Translations under genes and position numbers: made by a program | Assembly: GCF_005771405.1 (NCBI RefSeq) | Contig: NZ_VAUA01000003.1 | Span: 124,001-188,000 of the forward strand | DNA from: Parasedimentitalea maritima | GTDB taxonomy: Bacteria; Pseudomonadota; Alphaproteobacteria; Rhodobacterales; Rhodobacteraceae | Reading direction: 5' to 3' | DNA length: 64,000 bases | Notes under the pieces: generated by a model | Told to the model about the DNA's origin: nothing | Databases searched by the model: none | The model's input: only the letters and a program-made list of their open reading frames with translations | Shown here: piece by piece, positions 42,185-50,378 of the stretch | How the letters are laid out: each line of letters opens with the position of its first letter | Numbering within the stretch: position 1 is the first letter of the stretch

Positions 42185-42481
42185 GCAACGATGCCCCTTA
42201 TTGCAAACCGGGCACGCTATTGCGCGCGCCCAAGTGTTTGCAGACATCGTTACTTTTTGCCGGGGGGGGAGACCTCTGGCGGTTTTTCCTATAGAGGCTC
42301 AATGAGAGATAAAATTAGTGGAAACGCACCTGGTTACACAGCATCAATTGCCATTTCCAAATGTTCGATCTCTGCATCGATATGCTGGCCATTTCGGGCG
42401 GACAGCCGACCTTTTCTGCAAATGGAAAAATTGCATCGCTTGTCGGATCGCGGGAATTTGGTGCGCTTCACCATCTATGTC
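42185..42481. other. Gap between lysis genes and type III restriction genes
   Basis: No gene. It contains late-strand element copy 5 (42273-42289) next to a run of eight G on the plus strand. It is the left junction of the restriction-module insert. Confidence 0.5.
42273..42289 (-). promoter_or_regulatory. Late-strand element, copy 5 (GGAAAAACCGCCAGAGG)
   Basis: 89 bases upstream of the lysis operon start at 42184, in the transcription direction. Identical over 17 bases to the copy at 38124. Confidence 0.5.
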
Positions 42482-45139
42482 TCACCCGATGGTGCGATTG
42501 ATTAACTCAAAGTCTCGGGCAGTCGGCATACAAAATAGGCCTTCACCATTGCGGGCGTCAGCCCAAACGGCACCAATCTGTCGTTTGACCGCTTCCGCGT
42601 CGTAGAGATGCTGCCCCTTGTATTCGACGACCAGAATTCGCCCATCGGTCAGCATCGCGACAAAATCGGGGTAGAATTTCGCATGGGGCAATTGCAGCCA
42701 GAAGGACGACTTCTTGCGGTCCACATTGCGAACCCAGTAACGGACCTTTTCGTGCCGGTCGAGATATATGGCACAGTCGCACTCTTCTCCGCTGTCAAAG
42801 TCTCCAAGCAACGAAAAGTAGTGTTTGTTGAATACAGTACCACCAGAATACGGCCGATTGGGCGCGTAGGATTGTTCATCAAAGATCATGGACAAGTCAG
42901 CAGTGGTGGCAAAGTCTGCAGTATTTGCGGTAAAGAGCGCGCTGTATTGGCTCGTTTCCCGTTCGCCCCGCAAATCTTTGATAAACTGCCCCAAAGCTTT
43001 ACGAAGGTCGTACTTGTTGCGGGCAAGAACATCCAACGCCAACCCTGACGCGATCAATGCATCAATCGCACGGGAAATGAACACAACCGCGCTTGGTTTG
43101 GTGATGTCGGGATGAATAATGCCAGCATCAATCCAGTTAGCAAGGCGCGGGAGCGTCCAAGTCGGTTCCTTGATAACACCCGCCAGTTGTCCTTGGAGCT
43201 GTTTGACAAAATTGATTTCGACCTTGCCTTGGTCGCTCACATTGATTGTTCCGGTCCGGCTACTGTCCGCGACACTGAACCGATTGGTGATGTCGACCAC
43301 ATCGCACTCGTCCAAGCGCCATGGCAGGTCCAGAAAGTGTTCTTGCGAAAACAGTTGCAACTCGCCCTGCTTGCGGAACCCAAGCATCGGCACGATGAAC
43401 GGCGGTTTATCTTCATCGTCTGCGGCGCTGGTTTGGAAATTGTTGGATTTGGCATACAGTTTGTCTATGGCCTTGCCGACTTGCGGAACTGCCGCCAGCC
43501 CAAGATGAAGGATATTTCGGCTCTCGCGCGTCATCGGCCCTTTGTAAGTGATTGTGCGGGTCTCGGGGTTGAACGAAACCCGCGTCTTAACAGACGGCGG
43601 TAGTTTTTCAATTGCCGCAACAACACTCGAGGGCGCGGCAGAGTCATCGGGCAACGGGTCAGATTCGTGCCCCGTCTCGTCGGCGGCCGCGTCAAAGCCC
43701 ATGTTTTGTTGTGGTGCAATGATGTCGTCGGCTTCCATCTTGTTGAAACCCGCCCCCTCAATCAGCCCATTTCTAAGCTGTTGTGCGGTATCGTCAAAGC
43801 TGCGCGACACGATGTAGGCGTAGGACTGGTTCAAGGCGTCACGCCGTTTACGCTTGGCCTGCGGCATTCGCAGAATCCTGCCGAGGATTTGCTCTACCGC
43901 CACTGGCGACACTTGATCGGCCACTGAACATAGCACATAGGCAAAAGGGCAATCCCAGCCCTCTTTGAGCTTGGACACAGTAATGATGTAACGCACCGGA
44001 CATTTCGGGTCCCGGATATCAGAAATAGCATCAAGGTCTTTGCGCGGTCCTGTGTGAACAGCGATCTGTTCCTTGGGGATGCGCTGATCATCCGTCAGGT
44101 GTTTTTCAATTTTCTGCCACGTCAGGCGGTGCGGGTCGGTGGCCAAGGCACTCTGCGCTTGAAACAACACTATGGGACGGATGTATTCGCCGGTCTCCTG
44201 CTCTTCGGCTTTTGCGGCTTCTTCGAGCATTCTCTGGCTGTCCAACGCTGCGCCAACCGTTTTGACCCAATCGCCGTCCGTCGTTAGGCGGATGGGCATC
44301 TTGATCATCTCTTCCGCTTTAAGTTCTGCGGCTGAAACAGAATAGAGGATATTGGAAGCGTGCTTGCCCCTTGCGGGGACATGATCCGTCTGCGGTGTAG
44401 CGGTCAGCTCCAAAATCAGCGACGGCGTGAATCGCGCCAATGTACGAAACGACAGATCGCTGCGGCTGTTATGGGCCTCGTCCACGATAACCATCGGACG
44501 GTGTAGGCGTAGCAAGTTTGCCATAGACGCGATGGGGCGATTGGTGCCTTCAACCGTTTCCAGTGGGCCTGCTTGCTCTTCGGTCAGGTTGGCAAAATGG
44601 TCCATTAACGCGCCCGCGTCATCATAGACTTTCAAGCCCTCGGGATTCTCTTTGCCGCTATCATCTTCGCGGCGGAAAGATTGTATGGTGGACACGATCA
44701 CAACGGCCCCGCCCGTGGCGTCGGCGCGTGACATCGCCAAGGCCTCAGTCTTGGTCATGACGGTGAAGTTGCGGTTAAAGTCCTTGGCCAGTGCCGCGCG
44801 ATACGGGTGGCCTTCAGTCTTTAGGGCGTCAACAGTTTGATCAAGAATGGCGGTGGACGGGACAAGCCACAAAACCATCGGGTTAGCTGCCGTCAGATAC
44901 TCCCGAGCCGCAATACCAATGGAGTATGCGGCCAGTAGTGTTTTACCGCCGCCCGTGGGCACACGCAAGCAAACGTAGGGTGTGCCCTCTGCCACGGCGG
45001 GTGCACTTCTGAATGGCATGTTAGTGGCTTTGTAGAAGGCCACGTTTGCCCCGTCGTCGGTTGTTCCGCGCAGGTAGCTGGCGAACCGGTCCAGCGTGAT
45101 CTTCTGGTATTCTTTCAGTTCAAAATTGGTAGCTGCCAT
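42482..45139 (-). CDS. Type III restriction enzyme Res subunit (prophage cargo)
   Basis: About 885 residues from ATG at 45139, one base after the Mod stop. Seen are FELKEYQKITLDRFASYL (Q-motif-like start), Walker A VPTGGGKTLLAAYSIG (near 75), VIVDEAHNSRSD (DEAH box), VSKLKEGWDCPFAYVLCSVA (motif V/VI region) and a C-terminal PD-(D/E)XK site FYPDFVAMLTDGRILVVEYK. With Mod it forms a type III restriction complex that cuts unmodified DNA. It differs clearly from the Res at 6940-9594, so the two systems are not recent duplicates. Inserted between lysis genes and the Mor-like gene. Confidence 0.93.
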   Translation of the reverse strand: MAATNFELKEYQKITLDRFASYLRGTTDDGANVAFYKATNMPFRSAPAVAEGTPYVCLRVPTGGGKTLLAAYSIGIAAREYLTAANPMVLWLVPSTAILDQTVDALKTEGHPYRAALAKDFNRNFTVMTKTEALAMSRADATGGAVVIVSTIQSFRREDDSGKENPEGLKVYDDAGALMDHFANLTEEQAGPLETVEGTNRPIASMANLLRLHRPMVIVDEAHNSRSDLSFRTLARFTPSLILELTATPQTDHVPARGKHASNILYSVSAAELKAEEMIKMPIRLTTDGDWVKTVGAALDSQRMLEEAAKAEEQETGEYIRPIVLFQAQSALATDPHRLTWQKIEKHLTDDQRIPKEQIAVHTGPRKDLDAISDIRDPKCPVRYIITVSKLKEGWDCPFAYVLCSVADQVSPVAVEQILGRILRMPQAKRKRRDALNQSYAYIVSRSFDDTAQQLRNGLIEGAGFNKMEADDIIAPQQNMGFDAAADETGHESDPLPDDSAAPSSVVAAIEKLPPSVKTRVSFNPETRTITYKGPMTRESRNILHLGLAAVPQVGKAIDKLYAKSNNFQTSAADDEDKPPFIVPMLGFRKQGELQLFSQEHFLDLPWRLDECDVVDITNRFSVADSSRTGTINVSDQGKVEINFVKQLQGQLAGVIKEPTWTLPRLANWIDAGIIHPDITKPSAVVFISRAIDALIASGLALDVLARNKYDLRKALGQFIKDLRGERETSQYSALFTANTADFATTADLSMIFDEQSYAPNRPYSGGTVFNKHYFSLLGDFDSGEECDCAIYLDRHEKVRYWVRNVDRKKSSFWLQLPHAKFYPDFVAMLTDGRILVVEYKGQHLYDAEAVKRQIGAVWADARNGEGLFCMPTARDFELINRTIG

Positions 45140-45140
45140 G

Positions 45141-46778
45141 TCAAACTCCCTCAATCTGATAAGGGATTTGCTTGAACACAACGCCTTCGGCCTTCAATCG
45201 GTCAGGCGAAACGGTTGTACCTTCGGCAAAGACCACGCGGGTGCCCTCAAAGCCGTCTGGGGGAGTTGGAAGAGCTGTTAATGCGTCGGGCGTCAAGACA
45301 TTGCCCATAGCCTCGCGCGGCATGCCTTCCTGCCCTGAGGCAAACAGGAGGTAGACCGCTTTTTCGCCGTGCTTGCCTACATAGGAAGAGGTGCCATCGG
45401 CTTTGGCTGGGATCGGCGCACCGGTTTCAGAAAAGAAAATGTGGGCGGCAAGGTCAGGGAAGCTGACGGAGGTGTCGATGTCGCCAAACTCATTGAAAAG
45501 TGGTACTCCAAGGCGACAATAGCGAAAACCTCCGCCAAGCCCTTCTACCGGTTTCTCATTGTCGCCGCCTTTGTCATAGCCAACAATTACCCTGCGCATA
45601 CGCTCGGCAGTAATTTCAGGCGCAATCTTTTCATCCATCTCCACGAGGATAAATTGGCGATCTTCTTCGGATTGTTTGTTGAGTTCTAAAACCGCGTGGC
45701 CTGTGGTTCCTGATCCAGCAAACGAGTCTAAAATCAAATCGCCTGGCTGAGAGCCAATTTCTAGAACACGTTTTATCAGTGAAGACGGTTTTGGCGTCGC
45801 AAATACTTCCGATTGACCATGAAAAATGTCGAGAATCTGCCGCTTCGCGGCTTGGTTATGCCCAACGTCGCCATGTAGCAGAACGGTTCTCGGAACGATG
45901 CCACCAACTTCAAACAGGAATCTCTTATATCGGGGTGTAGAGTTGTTGCCATTCACTCCCCAGTACAACCTGTCGTCTTCAATATGCTTCTTATTCGTCA
46001 CTTCGGGATACCTCCAAACCGCAGTTGGGGAGGGCCAAATTTCTTCGCCCGTATTGGGGTTTACGACAGGATACCAGCCGTTTGGGCGCTCCTGCTTGTT
46101 CTTGTTCGAAGTATAATTGTCTGACTGCCATCTCCCACGCGGGTCATCATCGGGATTCTTGTATTTGTCATCTTGTTCCGCAGATCGAGCAATCTTGTTG
46201 GGTGACCATTGCGACTTGTTGCGCGCATAAGCGAGAATGTAATCGTGGTCATCGCTGAAATACTTTGCATCGTTCGCTGGTGCATATTTCTTCTGCCAAA
46301 CCATCGTCGCTACGAAATTTTGATGCCCGAATATTTCATCCAATAGCATCCTCAACCTATGATTTTCATCGTCATCAATGCTAACAAAAATAGCCCCGTC
46401 TGGCTTAAGGAAATCACGAAGCAACCGTAACCTTGGATACATCATGCAAAGCCATTTATCATGGCGGGACAGGTCTTCTGCTTCTTTACCTACAACCTTG
46501 CCAAGCCAAGCTTTAATCTCAGGCGATGCGACGTTGTCGTTGTAAACCCAGCCCTCGTTTCCCGTATTGTAAGGAGGGTCGATATAGATACATTTCACCT
46601 GCCCGCCGTAATAGGGCAGCAAAGCCTTCAAAGCCTCCAAGTTGTCGCCTTGAACGAGAAGGTTGCCTGCGTCCGGATCACCAGATGACAACTCCCCATC
46701 GCAATGGACAAGCCGATAAGGAACCTCGGCGTGGTGATGCTCCACCGCGTCTTTTCCAATCCAGTTCAATGTTGGCAT
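45141..46778 (-). CDS. Type III restriction-modification methyltransferase Mod (prophage cargo)
   Basis: About 545 residues from ATG at 46778 (GAGGGAA upstream; the open frame continues to 47012 but the extra N-terminus lacks family features). Beta-class N6-adenine methyltransferase: GNLLVQGDNLEALKALLPYY, then motif IV VKCIYIDPPYNTGNEGW, DKWLCMMYPRLRLLRDFL, GAIFVSIDDDENHRLRMLLD and motif I DSFAGSGTTGHAVLELNK. These are textbook Mod features. It recognises and methylates one strand of an asymmetric site and guides Res. The two genes are translationally coupled and could protect the lysogen from other phages. Confidence 0.93.
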   Translation of the reverse strand: MPTLNWIGKDAVEHHHAEVPYRLVHCDGELSSGDPDAGNLLVQGDNLEALKALLPYYGGQVKCIYIDPPYNTGNEGWVYNDNVASPEIKAWLGKVVGKEAEDLSRHDKWLCMMYPRLRLLRDFLKPDGAIFVSIDDDENHRLRMLLDEIFGHQNFVATMVWQKKYAPANDAKYFSDDHDYILAYARNKSQWSPNKIARSAEQDDKYKNPDDDPRGRWQSDNYTSNKNKQERPNGWYPVVNPNTGEEIWPSPTAVWRYPEVTNKKHIEDDRLYWGVNGNNSTPRYKRFLFEVGGIVPRTVLLHGDVGHNQAAKRQILDIFHGQSEVFATPKPSSLIKRVLEIGSQPGDLILDSFAGSGTTGHAVLELNKQSEEDRQFILVEMDEKIAPEITAERMRRVIVGYDKGGDNEKPVEGLGGGFRYCRLGVPLFNEFGDIDTSVSFPDLAAHIFFSETGAPIPAKADGTSSYVGKHGEKAVYLLFASGQEGMPREAMGNVLTPDALTALPTPPDGFEGTRVVFAEGTTVSPDRLKAEGVVFKQIPYQIEGV

Positions 46779-47153
46779 GGCTCGTTCCCTCTCGCACATC
46801 CGCTCGGCTTCGGGGCAGAGTCGGCAATCATTGCCATATATTGCGCAGGACATAGGCAAAGGCACAAGACGCAGCGGGCCTCGGAGGTAGCGGAAAGTTC
46901 TGAATACTCGCGGTTTTTCTTTGGTCCCACCCGCAAAGAAAACCAAACTCTTGTTACGGGAGACAAGCCCTGGCGCACGACTGCCCGAGTCCACCACCGT
47001 TATCCTCGACAAAAAGCTGCATGATGTACGAATGCCCGCAAAGTGAAAGCTGTGTCCAGCGTTGTTACGAGAAGGTAATGGTGGCTCGGGACGGAGATCA
47101 CCATCTTGAGTGGCCCATTTAAGAATCGAATGCCTTTTTGACTCCCCTCTGTT
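46779..47153. other. Promoter region of the type III restriction genes
   Basis: No supported gene. A long hairpin at 46912-46944 (GGTTTTTCTTTG / CAAAGAAAACC with one bulged base) lies about 130 bases before the mod start and could attenuate read-through from the early operon or regulate mod. A 33-codon cysteine-containing plus-strand frame at 47021-47122 is too short to call. Confidence 0.5.
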
Positions 47154-47720
47154 TCAGCACAAACGCGCCCGCCAATAGTCGGCATCAGCGAGCAATCCTC
47201 TAGCCGTTTTCTGCTCAACGCCCATTTCTCGCGCGATCTCGGACAACACCGCGCCACTGTCTGCCAGGCGCAAGGCATGGTCGGCCATGTAGGCTTTGCG
47301 CAGCGCAAAGCAGCTGGGTAGCTCTATGATGCAATTGGCGTGGCTATGGCTCAGCTGCGCGGCGGCCTCGAGCCCAATCATTTTAGCGATCCGGTGTTCG
47401 TCGTGCATGTCGCCCGGCACATAGAGCTGGCGCCGCCATTTTCTCTTGCCCGTTGCCCGAGTGCCTTCAACCAAGCGCACAGCATTGCCACGGCCGATCA
47501 CCTCTGCAATCTCAGCAACAGTGTCAGGCAGCGGCACATTCTGCCCACGAGCGCTTGCGAACTCTGCCAGTGGGTAGCGGACTACTTTTGGTAATTCGAG
47601 CTGTAGCGCAGGTGCATTACGGGCGCTGGGTTGCTGTCTTGCCCGCCCAGCGCTCTGCGCCGCTTTCAACAGCTTGCGCAGCTGTCGGTTCTCCGCTTCG
47701 AGATCGTGATGCTCGCCCAT
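47154..47720 (-). CDS. Mor-like phage transcription activator with C-terminal HTH
   Basis: 188 residues. A coiled N-terminus (EAENRQLRKLLKAAQSAGRA) precedes two successive Mor-type units (AEIAEVIGRGNAVRLVEG...LYVPGD and RIAKMIGLEAAAQLSHS...IELPSC). A terminal helix-turn-helix follows (LADSGAVLSEIAREMGVEQK, then TARGLLA). Mor/C proteins activate middle or late promoters in Mu-like phages. As the last early gene before the late region it is the best candidate for the late activator here. It starts two bases after the DUF1064 stop. Confidence 0.75.
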   Translation of the reverse strand: MGEHHDLEAENRQLRKLLKAAQSAGRARQQPSARNAPALQLELPKVVRYPLAEFASARGQNVPLPDTVAEIAEVIGRGNAVRLVEGTRATGKRKWRRQLYVPGDMHDEHRIAKMIGLEAAAQLSHSHANCIIELPSCFALRKAYMADHALRLADSGAVLSEIAREMGVEQKTARGLLADADYWRARLC

Positions 47721-47724
47721 CAGG

Positions 47725-48135
47725 TTAGCCTTTGGCCTTTGTGACCAGGATCTCCATCCCTTGAGCCGCCAGAATGGCCTTCTTCATTTTGAACACTTCC
47801 GTCTCGTGGCCCTTGCGATCCTCAATGACCATGACGCCCAGCGCATTGTCGACATAAACAAAATCAGCCCGGTACATCCGCGGCTGTCGGCCGCTGTCGG
47901 TCATGATGGGTCCGTCACGGCCCTCTAAAGCGATATCGACTTGTCGGCGCAGACCGCAGATGTCACCCACCTCCTGCAGTATCAGCAATTCATGCCAGCG
48001 CTGGGCTTCTGTCTTGCTGTCAAAGCTAACGCCATCGACCACTGTGCGCTTGGTGCCCCGCACACGGCGCCGGTCCTCTTTGGGTGCCGCTTGCTGTGCC
48101 TGATTGAACTCAGCAGCTGTCATGCGCTTTGTCAT
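47725..48135 (-). CDS. DUF1064 phage nuclease-like protein
   Basis: About 136 residues from ATG at 48135 (GAGG eight bases upstream). DUF1064 features are GTKRTVVDGVSFDSKTEAQR with a catalytic-type Glu, the middle ICGLRRQVDIALEG, and RMYRADFVYVDNALGVMVIE followed by DRKG, a PD-(D/E)XK-like core (E..D..E-D-R-K). Such proteins are thought to act as Holliday-junction or recombination nucleases in phage early regions. Coupled by ATGA to the preceding gene. Confidence 0.85.
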   Translation of the reverse strand: MTKRMTAAEFNQAQQAAPKEDRRRVRGTKRTVVDGVSFDSKTEAQRWHELLILQEVGDICGLRRQVDIALEGRDGPIMTDSGRQPRMYRADFVYVDNALGVMVIEDRKGHETEVFKMKKAILAAQGMEILVTKAKG

Positions 48136-48416
48136 TTTCTTTTCCTCTGCTCGTACGCTCTGATTTTGTTGCCTGCGAATTTCAGGGCTGCTGCAATGTC
48201 TCGGGCTATTGGGTCTGTCTTGGCTCGCGTTGCCTGTGCCTGGTGGGCCCCGCATATTTCGTCGAGGCTATGAAAATGGATGCGCCTTACCGAGGTGGTG
48301 ATTATTCCTTTCACTGGAGCCTGTAGAACGCAGTCCCCTGCGACTGGATCAATGGTCACCACGGCAACACCAAACACGATGCCATTTCTTTCAGGATCTG
48401 AGTGGGGAGACGTCAT
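48132..48416 (-). CDS. Hypothetical phage early protein (94 aa)
   Basis: 94 residues from ATG at 48416, which overlaps the stop of the initiator gene (ATGA). Its own stop overlaps the DUF1064 start the same way. A beta-rich N-terminus (ERNGIVFGVAVVTIDPVAGD) and a helical basic C-terminus (IARDIAAALKFAGNKIRAYE). Family not recognised. The tight coupling marks it as part of the replication/recombination unit. Confidence 0.7.
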   Translation of the reverse strand: MTSPHSDPERNGIVFGVAVVTIDPVAGDCVLQAPVKGIITTSVRRIHFHSLDEICGAHQAQATRAKTDPIARDIAAALKFAGNKIRAYEQRKRK

Positions 48417-49288
48417 AGGTTTATCCCTGCTGTCCGGCATTGCTCGACGGTCACCAGCTGAGCCGTGATGCATTCGCCTGCAGAGGCTGCGGTGATGTGA
48501 CGACAGATGAACGGCTTGCCTTCCAGGATGGTTTTGGCCCGAGCCTTGAGGATCTTCTTTGGATCCACTGGCTCTTTGGGTTTCGTGACAAGCTGGCGCC
48601 AGCGTTTCTGTTTCAGCCAGTTTTCAGAATAGAGGATGTACCGGGGCTTGTTGCCTTCCTGCTCAACCGCATAGGCCTTTGCCCCTGCCAGCACCACCTG
48701 TGGGTCAGCCCCCTCGCCCAGCGCGGTGCGCAACTCATCCTCGGTTTTCTCTGCATCGCCCATTCGGGGATAGGCACTCGAGAACTTCGAAATGAAATCC
48801 TGAAAATCAAATTCCAAGTCTTGTGTGTGGTCGGCGTCAGCCGGACATAAGGTTCTATAATGGTTAAAAGGATGGTTTGGGTGCATCTCCTGCACCGGTA
48901 GGGGTGCATTTCCTGCACCTGTCGGGTGCATCTCCTGCACGGGTGCATTTCCTGCGCCCGCTAGATGTTGTGGGACGGGTGCATTTCCTGCACGGGTCGA
49001 AGGGAGCGACAATACGGCGCCTAGGTCGATCCGGTACTCGACAGTGAAGCCGTTTTTGCACTTCCTCTGCCCCACCTCAAAGACAATCCCAGCCGAAACC
49101 AGTTCAGAGATATGCGTCTGCACGGTGCGCTTACTCTTCATCTCCAGATCGGCGGCCATGTTGCCCTTGCTGACCCAGATGCCGGATCCGTCGTCGCTGG
49201 CGGCGTCAGCCATATACAGCAGGATCGACTTCTTCGTCGGCGAACCAACCGACCGGCGCCTGATCAGTGAGTAGAGTTCAATACTCAT
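48413..49288 (-). CDS. HTH replication-initiator-like protein of the prophage
   Basis: 291 residues. An N-terminal winged helix (VGSPTKKSILLYMADAASDD, SKGNMAADLEMKSKRTVQTH, KCKNGFTVEYRIDLGAVLSL), a low-complexity middle with repeated GAGNAP and QEMHP units, and a C-terminal helical domain ending FICRHITAASAGECITAQLV. The repeats in the protein come from iterons in the DNA. The layout equals lambda O: origin-binding N-terminus, origin inside the gene, C-terminus that loads host replication proteins. The left-island gene 16757-17620 is a paralogue. Confidence 0.78.
   Translation of the reverse strand: MSIELYSLIRRRSVGSPTKKSILLYMADAASDDGSGIWVSKGNMAADLEMKSKRTVQTHISELVSAGIVFEVGQRKCKNGFTVEYRIDLGAVLSLPSTRAGNAPVPQHLAGAGNAPVQEMHPTGAGNAPLPVQEMHPNHPFNHYRTLCPADADHTQDLEFDFQDFISKFSSAYPRMGDAEKTEDELRTALGEGADPQVVLAGAKAYAVEQEGNKPRYILYSENWLKQKRWRQLVTKPKEPVDPKKILKARAKTILEGKPFICRHITAASAGECITAQLVTVEQCRTAGINL
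48862..48993. repeat. Iteron array and AT-rich patch in the prophage initiator gene (candidate origin)
   Basis: Five copies of the dyad GTGCATTTCCTGCAC (variants GTGCATCTCCTGCAC and GTGCATTTCCTGCGC) start at 48881, 48904, 48926, 48943 and 48979, giving steps of 23, 22, 17 and 36 bases. They adjoin the AT-richer run TGGTTAAAAGGATGGTTTGG. The last part, AGGATGGTTTGGG, is identical in the left-island origin candidate. Confidence 0.75.
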
Positions 49289-49608
49289 GCCGCTCTCTCC
49301 CTCGCTTGCTCAAAAAACGCAGGTGCATCCGGATCAGTGAGGATCACCAACAAGGCAATGTGGCTGGCTGGTGAGGTTACCGCTCCCCACCAGTTCAGCG
49401 CTGTTTGAAAGCTCACGTCGCAATACAGCGCCACTTCACGCGGGCTGTGGAAACGAGCGCGGAAATACGCTGACCAAAGGTCTGGTGCGCTTGCTTTCAG
49501 CTCATACGGGTCAAACTGATTTGACCAAGATCTTTGCCCAGCGCCCGCGGTATTCTGCGGACATGGATTTTCATTGTTCACAACCAGGGTCAGGCGGGGA
49601 CGGCTCAT
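49285..49608 (-). CDS. Phage early protein, possible DNA-binding (107 aa)
   Basis: 107 residues. The C-terminal half (SPREVALYCDVSFQTALNWW, then GAVTSPASHIALLVIL) reads like a small helix-turn-helix that pairs with an Nu1- or excisionase-type fold. The N-terminal 40 residues look unstructured. It lies between the cro-like gene and the initiator with four-base overlaps on both sides, so it is probably made with the first early transcript. Confidence 0.65.
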   Translation of the reverse strand: MSRPRLTLVVNNENPCPQNTAGAGQRSWSNQFDPYELKASAPDLWSAYFRARFHSPREVALYCDVSFQTALNWWGAVTSPASHIALLVILTDPDAPAFFEQARERAA

Positions 49609-49838
49609 GCTGCGTCCCTCCCCTTTTCTCCGTCTGGCGCTACTTGGAGAAAAGAGAACATCGAGCGCGGTGGCTCATCTATTCCCTTTTCCCGAGCCAT
49701 CCGGCACAGCGCGTCATACCAGGAAGCAGGGATTGTCCCCTCCTGCATGTGCGTGTGCACGGTGGTCGGTTTTTTGTTAAGACGCGTGGCTACGGCACGG
49801 TATCCGCCCAGCGTTTGGATCAAATTTCGAGTGGTCAT
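49605..49838 (-). CDS. Cro-like repressor (HTH)
   Basis: 77 residues. A helix-turn-helix of the YdaS/carph-isopro type: RNLIQTLGGYRAVATRLNKK, then PTTVHTHMQEGTIPASWYDA. It is the first gene of the leftward early operon, divergent from the XRE repressor 87 bases away. Two matching operators fill the gap. By position and size it is the Cro counterpart of the lysis-lysogeny switch. Confidence 0.8.
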   Translation of the reverse strand: MTTRNLIQTLGGYRAVATRLNKKPTTVHTHMQEGTIPASWYDALCRMAREKGIDEPPRSMFSFLQVAPDGEKGRDAA

Positions 49839-49849
49839 ACATGCTGTTA

Positions 49850-49907
49850 ATACGATATTTTCGCATTTTCAACAGTGCGATCTAAAATTAGTGCGAATAA
49901 ATCGTAT
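49850..49907. promoter_or_regulatory. Operator pair O1-O2 of the phage switch
   Basis: O1, ATACGATATTTTCGCAT (49850-49866), and O2, GTGCGAATAAATCGTAT (49891-49907), the second inverted, lie in the cro/cI intergenic gap. The shared form is ATACGA-N5-TCGCA(T/C). Two further matching sites occur at 50379 and 50410, a layout like lambda OR and OL. Confidence 0.8.
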
Positions 49908-49925
49908 TTTGGCGGATACATCACC

Positions 49926-50222
49926 ATGGACTATTTAGAGATCGAAAAACGCTGCCGCCGCGGAGACACCTCCCCTGAGGCCATTCACAAACGCCTCATT
50001 GCAGCTCGCATGATGTCGAGCTTCAGCCAAAAGGAGCTCGCAGCAAGTGCGGGCATTAAATACACGACCTTTCGGTCACAAGAGCAAGCCGGAGCTCCTT
50101 CGGTGCAGCTAATGACCTACTTTCTCTCTGCATTCCAAGTCGACTTTAATTTCATTCTTGGCGGAGACCCCGCCCGACTGCCTTCCGACGTTCTTCAAGA
50201 GATACTGAAGCACCTCGACTGA
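49926..50222 (+). CDS. CI-like lysogeny repressor (short XRE HTH)
   Basis: About 98 residues from ATG at 49926 (a longer frame from 49875 would cross the operators). The XRE helix-turn-helix is RLIAARMMSSFSQKELAASA, then GIKYTTFRSQEQAGAPSVQL. No LexA-like cleavage domain is present, so induction would not go through RecA-stimulated self-cleavage as in lambda. It is divergent from the Cro-like gene across two shared operators, and so is the probable lysogeny repressor. A second operator pair lies downstream, before the 50458 gene. Confidence 0.8.
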   Translation: MDYLEIEKRCRRGDTSPEAIHKRLIAARMMSSFSQKELAASAGIKYTTFRSQEQAGAPSVQLMTYFLSAFQVDFNFILGGDPARLPSDVLQEILKHLD

Positions 50223-50378
50223 CACGCCACCAAACTAAGGGCGCGAAAACCCAATTCAAATTCACGCCTAACAGCAACAAAAACCTGGCTACATGCCTGG
50301 ATACCATTCGATTCCCCCTAATGTTCACGTTTTATTCTCTTTTTGCGAACTCCGGCAAGCCCCCAATAATGGGGAAGT

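Noticed and set aside
47021-47122. 33-codon plus-strand ORF with three cysteines
   Set aside because: Too short, no ribosome-binding site, no known relative.
48881-48993. CRISPR array or simple tandem repeats
   Set aside because: Units are short dyads at unequal steps inside a coding sequence, with no unique spacers and no cas genes; iterons explain them better.
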